Below, one piece after another: positions 34,101-43,100 of a DNA stretch of 64,000 nt (the stretch's first letter is position 1; each line of letters opens with the position of its first letter). Source of the stretch: Strigops habroptila (taxonomy: Eukaryota > Chordata > Aves > Psittaciformes > Psittacidae); contig NW_022651108.1 of the NCBI RefSeq assembly GCF_004027225.2, forward strand, positions 62,001 through 126,000, given 5' to 3'. The notes under the pieces are model-generated. The model did not search any database, had not been told where the DNA came from, and worked only from the letters and a program-made list of their open reading frames with translations. Both the position numbers and the translations under genes were made by a program.

Positions 34101-37100
34101 TGCCCTGGCCAGGAGTGCCTCAACACTCCGGGCTCCTTCCAGTGCCGGCCGTGCCGGGAGGGATTCCGGCTGCACCGCGGCCGCTGCGCAGGTCCCTGCC
34201 GTGTGTCCCCCCCCCCCTCAACGCTGCTTCTCCCTCCACCTCGGGGCACCCCCCTGCCCCACGGGGGTCCCCCCCGCATTGACCGCTCCGTGTCCCGCAG
34301 ACGTGGACGAGTGCGCGGGGGGGGCTCCGTGCGGGCCCCGCGGCCGCTGCATTAACACGGAGGGGTCCTTCCGCTGCGAGTGCGGGCGCGGGTACCGGGC
34401 GGGCGGCGGCGCTCCGTGCGCGGGTGAGTGCGACCCCCGGCGGCGGCCCCGGCGCCGCGGCGCCCGCCCCGACGGTGGCTCCGTGTCCCCGCAGACATCA
34501 ACGAGTGCCTGGAGGGAGACTTCTGCTTCCCGCACGGAGAGTGCCTCAACACCGACGGCTCCTTCACCTGCCTCTGCGCGCAGGGATACACCCGCACGGC
34601 CGCGGGCACCGCCTGCACCGGTGCGTGGCACCGCAGCCCCGCGGCGCGGTGCCGATCCCAGTCCTTGTGTCCCTCCGGAGCCCCATGGATCCTATCCCGG
34701 ACTCCTGTAGCCGTTCCGGTCTCTATCCCCATCCTGGTCCGCATGTCCATCCCAATCGCCGTGTCTCATGTCCCGTATCTCCGTGTCCCATATCCCCATA
34801 TCCCTATACCCCATGGCCAATATCCCCGTGTCCCATATCCGCATGTCCCTATATCCCCACGTCCCATATCTCTATATCCCCATGTCCCACATCCCCATGT
34901 CTCATATCCCCATGTCCCTGTATCCCTATATCCCCATATCCCATATCCACATGTCCCATATCCACATGTCCCAATATCCCCATGTCCTAGGTCCTTATAT
35001 CCCTATATCCCTATATCCCCATGCCCCATATCCCCATATCCCCATGTCCCAATATCCCCATGTCCCCATATCCCCATGTCCTAGGTCCTTATATCCCTAT
35101 ATCCCCATATCCCCATGTCCCATGTCCCCATATCCCTATATCCCCATATCCCCATGTCCCATATCCCCATGTCCCATATTCCCATATCCCCATGTCCCAT
35201 ACCCCATGTCCAATATCCCCGTGTCGCCATATCCCCACATCCCATATCCCTATATCCCCATGTCCCACATCCCCATGTCCCATATCCCCATGTCCCTGTA
35301 TCCCTATATCCCCATATCCCATATCCACATGTCCCATATCCACATGTCCCAATATCCCCATGTCCTAGGTCCTTATATCCCTATATCCCCATATCCTCGT
35401 GTCCCATATCCCCATATCCCCATGTCCCATATTCCCATGTCCCATATTCCCATATCCCCATGTCCCATATCCCCATGTCCCATATTCCCATGTCCCATAT
35501 CCCCATTTCCCCATGTCCCATATCCCCATGTCCCATATTCCCATATCCCCACGTCCCATGTTCCCATATCCCTATATCCCCATATCCCCATGTCCCATAT
35601 CCCCATGTCCTATATTCCCATATCCCCACGTTTCATGTCCCTATATTACTATATCCTCATGTCCCCATGTCCCTGTATCCCTGTATCCCTATATCCCCAT
35701 ATCCCATACCCCCATGCCCCTATATCCCCACATCCCACGTCCCCCCGTGCCCCACAGACATCGACGAGTGCCAGCGCGGGGGGGTCTGCGCCGGCGGCCG
35801 CTGCACCAACACCGACGGCTCCTTCGAGTGCCGGTGCCCGGCGGGGTTCCGCACCGACGCCGACCAGGCCGAGTGCCAGGGTGAGGGGCTGCGGCCACCC
35901 CCGGGCTTGGGGGGGACACGCGGGGGGCTGCCGGGGGTCGCGGCACCCAGGGTCTGTCCCCACAGACGTGGATGAGTGCCGGGAGTACGGCGCGAGCCTC
36001 TGCGGTGCCCAGCGCTGCGACAACGTGCCCGGCTCCTACCGCTGCGTCACCGAGTGCCAGCCCGGCTACCGGCCCGGCGACGGCGGGGACTGCCTCGGTG
36101 AGTGCCGGCGGGGCGCAGCAGAGGGGCAGGGAGGGTGCCACGGAGGGACCGTGCCGTGGGGAGCACCAGGATCCGTGCCGGGGGGCGCGGAGGGGCCGCG
36201 GGACACAGCAAGGGCCATCTTTAAGGGGTAGAGAGGACAGGAGGGACCGTGCCATGGGGCACAGGGGAGCAGAAGGACCATGCCGTGGGGCACAGGGGAG
36301 CAGAAGGACCATGCCGTGGGGCATAGAGGACCAGAAGGACCATGCCATGGGGTATAGAGGACCAGAAGGACCATGCCATGGGGCACAGGGGAGCAGAAGG
36401 ACCATGCCATGGGGTATAGAGGACCAGAAGGACCATGCCATGGGGTATAGAGGACAAGAGGGACCATGCCATGGGGTAGAGAGGACCAGAAGGACCATGC
36501 TATAGGGTAGAGAGAACCAGAAGGACCATGCTATAGGGTAGAGAGAACCAGAAGGACCATGCTATAGGGTATAGAGGACTAGGACCATGCCATGGGGCAT
36601 AGAGGACCAGAAGGACCGTGCTATAGGGTAGAGAGGACCAGAAGGACCAAGCTGTGAGGTATAGAGGACCAGAAGGACCATGCCATGGGGTATAGAGGAC
36701 CAGAGGGACCATGCCATGGGGTATAGAGGACCAGGAAGGACCATGCCATGGGGCATAGAGGACCAGAAGGACCATGCTATAGGGTAGAGAGGACCAGAAG
36801 GACCATGCCATGGGGCATAGAGGACCAGAAGGACCATGCTATAGGGTAGAGAGGACCAGAAGGACCATGCCATGGGGCATAGAGGACCAGAAGGACCATG
36901 CTATAGGGTAGAGAGGACCAGAAGGACCATGCCATGGGGTATAGAGGACAAGAGGGACCATGCCATGGGGTATAGAGGGCCAGAAGGACCATGCCATGGG
37001 GTATAGAGGAGCAGAAGGACCATGCCATGGGGTATAGAGGGCCAGAAGGACCATGCTATAGGGTAGAGAGGACCAGAAGGACCATGCCATGGGGTATAGA

Positions 37101-40100
37101 GGAGCAGAAGGACCATGCCATGGGGTATAGGGGACCAGATTGACAATGCTGTGGGGCTCATACCTGCCAAGAAACCACACCCCCCCACCCCTAGAGGCAG
37201 GAGCCCCCCACCAGGGCGGTTCCATCCCCACCTTCAGATGGGGGCCACCCCCGAGGACACCCCCAAACCCCCCCCCCATTTTGACCCTTCCTTAGACGTG
37301 GACGAATGCTCCAACAACGGGACCCTGTGTGGGGCTCACGCCACGTGCCACAACCTGCCCGGCTCCTTCCAGTGCGCCTGCGACCCCGGCTACGAGACCG
37401 CGCGCCACGGCCACCACTGCGTGGGTACGGCCGCGACCGGGGGGGGCACACATGGGGGTACCCCCCTATAGCACCCCCAAACCCGCTTCTCCCCATAGAC
37501 GTGGATGAATGCGAGACCCTACGTGGGGTGTGTGGGGCCGAGCGCTGCGAGAACGTGGAAGGTTCCTTCTTGTGCCTCTGCCCCGACAGTCGCCAGGAGT
37601 TCGACCCGGTGACGGGGCGCTGTGGGGCCCCCCCCGCACCCCCGGGTCCCCCCGGAACCGCTGCGTGTTACAGCCAAGCCTGTGGGGTGCTGGCACCCAA
37701 CGTCACCCAGCAGCAGTGCTGCTGCAGCCTGGGCTGGGCATGGGGCACCCAGTGCCCGGCAAGCCCCTGCCCCCTGCCCGGCACCGGTAGGACCCCCCCC
37801 CCCCCAGGGCACCCGGACCCCCCCCCCGGTTTGGGGGTTCAGGGCCCGCGGTTTGGGGGTTCAGCTGCAGCGGGGGGGGGGGGAGCTGGTGGCAGCCGGG
37901 GGTTGGTTTGGGGGCAATGGGGGGGGGTATGGGAAGGGGCTGGGGGGAGCGAGCAGGGTTGGGGGGGCACGGGCAGGATTGGGGGGCACGGGCAGGGTTG
38001 GGGGGAGCGAGCAGGGTTGGGGGCACAAGCAGGGGTTGGGGGCACAAGCAGGGTTGGGGGGAGCGAGCAGGGTTTGGGGGGCACGGGCAGGGTTGGGGGG
38101 GCACAAGCAGGGGTTGGGGGGCACGGGCAGGGGTTGGGGGGAGCGAGCAGGGTTGGGGGGCACGGGCAGGGGTTGGGGGCACGGGCAGGGATTGGGGGCA
38201 TGGGCAGGGTTTGGGGGGCACAGGCAGGGGTTGGGGGGCACGGGCAGGGTTGGGGGGTCACAAGCAGGGGTTGGGGGGCACGGGCAGGCTTTGGGGTGCC
38301 CACGGCCCCTCCATGCCCCACAGAGGACCACGATGCTCTGTGCCCGCACGGGCCGGGCCGGGCCGAGGATCCCGGGGGCGCCCCCACCGGTGAGTGGTGC
38401 CCCCGGACCCCCCTTGCCCATTGGCCCCCATTGCCCCCATAGCCCCCCATTGTCCCCATTGCCCCCGTTGCCCCCATTGCCCCCCATTGCCCCCGGTCCC
38501 CCATTGCCCCCATTGCCCCCATAGCCCCCCATTGTCCCCATTGCCCCCCATTGTCCCCATTGCCCCCGTTGCCCCCATTGCCCCCCATTGCCCCCGGTCC
38601 CCCATTGCCCCCATTTCCCCTATTGCCCCCCATTGCCCTCATTGCCCCCCATTGTCCCCATTGCCCCCCATTGCCCTCATTGCCCGCCATTGCCCTCATT
38701 GCCCCCGTTGCCCCCATTACCCCCATTGCCCCCATTGCCCCATTGCCCCCATTGCCCCCCATCGCCCCCATTGCCCCCATCGCGCCCCTTGCCCCCATCG
38801 CCCCCATTGCCCCCGCTCCCCCCATTGCCTCTCGTTGCCTCCATTGCTGCCCATTGCCCCCCATTGACCCCATTGCCCCCATTGTCCCCATAGCCCCCCA
38901 TTGCCCTCATTGCCCCCCATTGCCCCCATTGCCCCCATTGCCCCATTATCCCCCATCGCCCCCATCACCCCCATCGCCCCCATTGACCCCCATCGCCCCA
39001 TTGCCCCCCATTGCTCCCCATTGCCCCCCATTGCCCCCCATTGCCCCCGCTCCCCCCATTGCCCCATTGCCCCCATTGCCCCCATTGCCCTATTGCCCCC
39101 ATTGTCCCCATTGCCCTCCATTGCCCCCCATTGCCCCCATTGCCCCCCGTTGCCCCATTGCCCCCATTGCCCCCCATCGCCCCCATTGCCCCCATTGCCC
39201 CATTGCCCCCCATTACCCCCCATTGCCCCCATCGCCCCCATAGCCCCCATTGCCCCATTGCCCCCCATTACCCCCCATTGCCCCCATCGCCCCCATAGCC
39301 CCCATTGCCTCATTGCCCCATTGCCCCATCGCCCCCCATCGCCCCCTTGCCGCGGTGCTGAGGCTGCGGTTGCAGACGTGGATGAGTGCGGGCTGTTCGC
39401 GCCGCGGCTCTGCCGGGGGGGGGTCTGTGTGAACGCGGCCCCCGGCTTCAGCTGCTACTGCCCCAGCGGCTTCTACTACGAGCCAGAGCATCTGCAGTGT
39501 GTGGGTGAGCCCCACTGCGCCCCATAACCTGCCCCATAACCTGCCCCATAACCTGCCCCCCATAACCTGCCCCCCAAACCTGCCCCTGAACCCCCAAACC
39601 TGCCCCCCCTAAACCTGCCCCTGCACCTCATAACCTGCCCCCTAAACCTGCCCCCCTAAACCTGCCCCCCCTAAACCTGCCCCTGCACCCCCAAACCTGC
39701 CCCTGCACCCCTAAACCTGCCCCTGCACCCTCAAACCTGCACCTGCACCCCAAACCTGCCCCAAAACCTTTACCTGCACCCCAAACCCTGCACCCCAAAC
39801 TCTGCACCCCAAACCTGCCCCAAAACCTGCCCCTGCACCCCAAACCTGCCCCCAAACCTGCCCCTGCCCCCCTAACCCTGCCCCCCAACCCTGCCCCCAA
39901 CCCTGCACCCCCAAACCCTGCCCCCAACCCTGCACCCCCAAACCCTGCACCCCAAACCTGCCCCCAAACCTGCCCCTGCCCCCTAACCCTGCCCCCCAAC
40001 CCTGCCCCCAACCCTGCACCCCCAAACCCTGCCCCCCCAAACCCTGCCCCCCCTAACCCTGCCCCCCATCTCCCCCCCCGCCCCAGACAACGACGAGTGC

Positions 40101-43100
40101 GCGGCGGCGGAGGCCGAGCCGTGCGAGGGGGGGCTCTGCCTCAACACCGTGGGCTCGTACCACTGCTCCTGCCCCCCCCCGCTCGTGTTGGACGCGTCCC
40201 AGCGCCGCTGCGTCGACAACGACACGAGCCTGGGTGAGGGCGCGACCACCGCGCGGCCGCGGGGGGGGGGGGGGTCCTGTCCATAGGGACCCGCTCCTAT
40301 AGGAGCCCCCCCGCAATGTGGGACCCCCCTATATGTGCCCCCCCCCCTCCTCCAGAGGCCGCGCAGGCCGTGTGCTGGCAGGAGGTGGGCGCGGACCTGG
40401 TGTGCGGGAGGCCGCGGCTGGACGCGCAGGTCACCTACAGCGAGTGCTGCTGCCTCTATGGGCAGGCGTGGGGCATGGACTGCGCGCTCTGCCCCGCGCG
40501 GCACTCAGGTACCCCCCCACAGGCACCCCCCGCGCCCCCAAACGCGGCACTGAGCCCCCAAACACGGCACTGAGCCCCCCGAACCCCCAAACACAGCACT
40601 GCACCCCCAAACACGGCACCGAGCCCCCCGAACCCCCAAACACGGCACTGAACCCCAAATACAGCACTGAGCCCCCAAACACGGCACTGAGCCCCCAAAC
40701 ACGGCACTGAGCCCCCCGAACCCCCAAACACGGCACTGAGCCCCCCGCACCCCCAAGTACAGCACTGAGCCCCAAACACAGCACTGAGCCCCCAAACACG
40801 GCACTGAGCCTCCGGCACCCCCAAACACGGCACTGAGCCCTCTGCACCCCCAAACACGGCACTGAGCCCCAAACACAGCACTGCACCCCCAAACACGGCA
40901 CTGAACCCCCTGAACCCCCAAACACAGCACTGAACCCCCCGCACCCCCAAACACGGCACTGAGCCCCCAAACACGGCACTGAGCCCCCCGCACCCCCAAA
41001 CACAGCACTGAACCCCCCGCACCCCCAAACACGGCACTGAGCCCTCTGCACCCCCAAACATGGCACTGAGCCCCTAAACACGGCACTGAGCCCCCCGCAA
41101 CCCCAAACACGGCACTGAGCCCCCCGCACCCCCAAACACAGCACTGAACCCCCCGCACCCCCAAACACGGCACTGAGCCCTCTGCACCCCCAAACATGGC
41201 ACTGAGCCCCTAAACACGGCACTGCACCCCCCGAACTCCCAAACACGGCACTGAGCCCCCCGCACCCCCAAACACGGCACTGAACCCCCTGAACCCCCAA
41301 ACACGGCACTGCACCCCCCGCACCCCCAAACACGGCACTGAGCCCCCTGAACCCCCAAACACAGCACTGAGCCCCCCGCATCCCCAAACACGGCACTGAG
41401 CCCTCTGCACCCCCAAACACGGCACTGAGCCCCCAAACACGGCACTGAGCCCCCCGCACCCCCAAACACGGCACTGAGCCCCCTGCACCCCCAAACACAA
41501 CACTGAACCCCCAAACACGGCACTGAGCCCCCTGCACCCCCAAACACAGCACTGAGCCCCCAAACACGGCACTGAGCCCCTTGAACCCCCAAACACGGCA
41601 CTGAGCCCCAAATACAGCACTGAACCCCCAAACCCATCTACCTCTGCACCCTCAAACACAGCCCTGAACCCCCACATACAGCCCTGAACCCCAAACCCAA
41701 CACACCCCCCCTGCACCCCCATATACAGCACATACCCCCCCCGCACCCCCAAACCCAACACATACACCTCTGCACCCCCACATACACCCCTGCACCCCCA
41801 AATCCCCCCTGCACCCCCATTGCCTCTCCCAGCCCATTGGGGACCCCCTGAACCCCCTGTGCCCCCCCCCAAACAACCAGAGCACCCATGTACCCCCATT
41901 GGCCCCCCCCCGGAAATGTGGGGGACCCTGCTGACACCCCCCTCCCGCAATTGGGACCCCCCCAATATCCCTTGTAGCCCCCCCCTTTCTATTCCCCCCC
42001 CCCCCCAATGATGGGGACCCGCCCCCCCATAGATCTTGGGGGGGGGGTACCCCAAAACCCTCCTTTCTCCTCTCCCTCCCCCCCCCCCCCAGATGACTTC
42101 GAGCTCCTGTGCAACGTGCTGCGCCCCCCCAGCTACGGCCCCCCCGGCCCCCCCCCGCTTACGATTACGCCCCCGACTTCGCCCCCCCCTTCGGGCTCCC
42201 CTTTGGCGCCGGCTTTTTTGGGGGGCCCCGCGCCCCCCCCCCCGCTTTTCCGCCCCGATTACGACTCTTACGGCTTCGGCGGGGGGGGCCCGGGGGGGTT
42301 CGCCCCCTCCCCGCACCGGGGGCGGGGACCCCGCTATGAGCCCCCCCCCGGCCCCCCCTGGGGGCTGCAGCCCCACGGGCCCCCCCCCCGCGGCTTCCCC
42401 GAGGAGCCGGGGGGGGGCGAGGAGGAGGAGGAGGAGGAGGAAGAGGAAGAGGAGGAGGAAGGTGAGTGCGTGGGGGGGGGTGATGGGGGGTTTGGGAGTA
42501 CAGGGGGCTGTTTGGGGGTACAGGGGGTGATGGGGGGTTTGGGGGTACGGGGGGTGTTTGGGGGTGCAGGAGGTGATGGGGGTTTGGGGGTACAGGGGGT
42601 GATGGTGGGGTTTGGGAGTACAGGGGGCTGTTTGGGGGTACAGGGGGTGATGGGGGGTTTGGGGGTACGGGGGGTGTTTGGGGGTGCAGGGAGTGATGGG
42701 GGTTTGGGGGTACGGGGGGTGTTTGGGGGTGCAGGGGGTGATGGGGGGTTTGGGGGTACGGGGGGTGTTTGGGGGTAGAGGGAGTGATGGGGGGTTTGGG
42801 GGTACGGGGGGTGTTTGGGGATACAGGGGGTGATGGGGGGTTTGGGGGTGCGGGGGGTGATGGGGGGTTTGGGGGTACGGGGGATGTTTGGGGGTACAGG
42901 GGGTCGTGGGGGGTTTGGGGGTACGGGGGGTGTTTGGGGGTACAGGGGGTGATGTGGGGTTTTGGGGGTACGGGGGGTGTTTGTGGGTACAGGGGGTGAT
43001 GGGGGGTTTGGGGGTACGGGGGGTGTTTGGGGGTGTGGGGGGTGTTTGGAGGTATTTGGGGGTACAGGGGGGTGTGATGGGGGTCCGGGGGGTGTTTGGG

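Noticed and set aside
34760-35745. CRISPR-like or coding interpretation of regular repeats
   Set aside because: Units are contiguous with no unique spacers, inside a vertebrate intron. They are ordinary minisatellites.
37495-37790. Treating the EGF and 8-Cys parts as separate exons
   Set aside because: No acceptable internal splice pair, and the single exon preserves phase with both neighbours.
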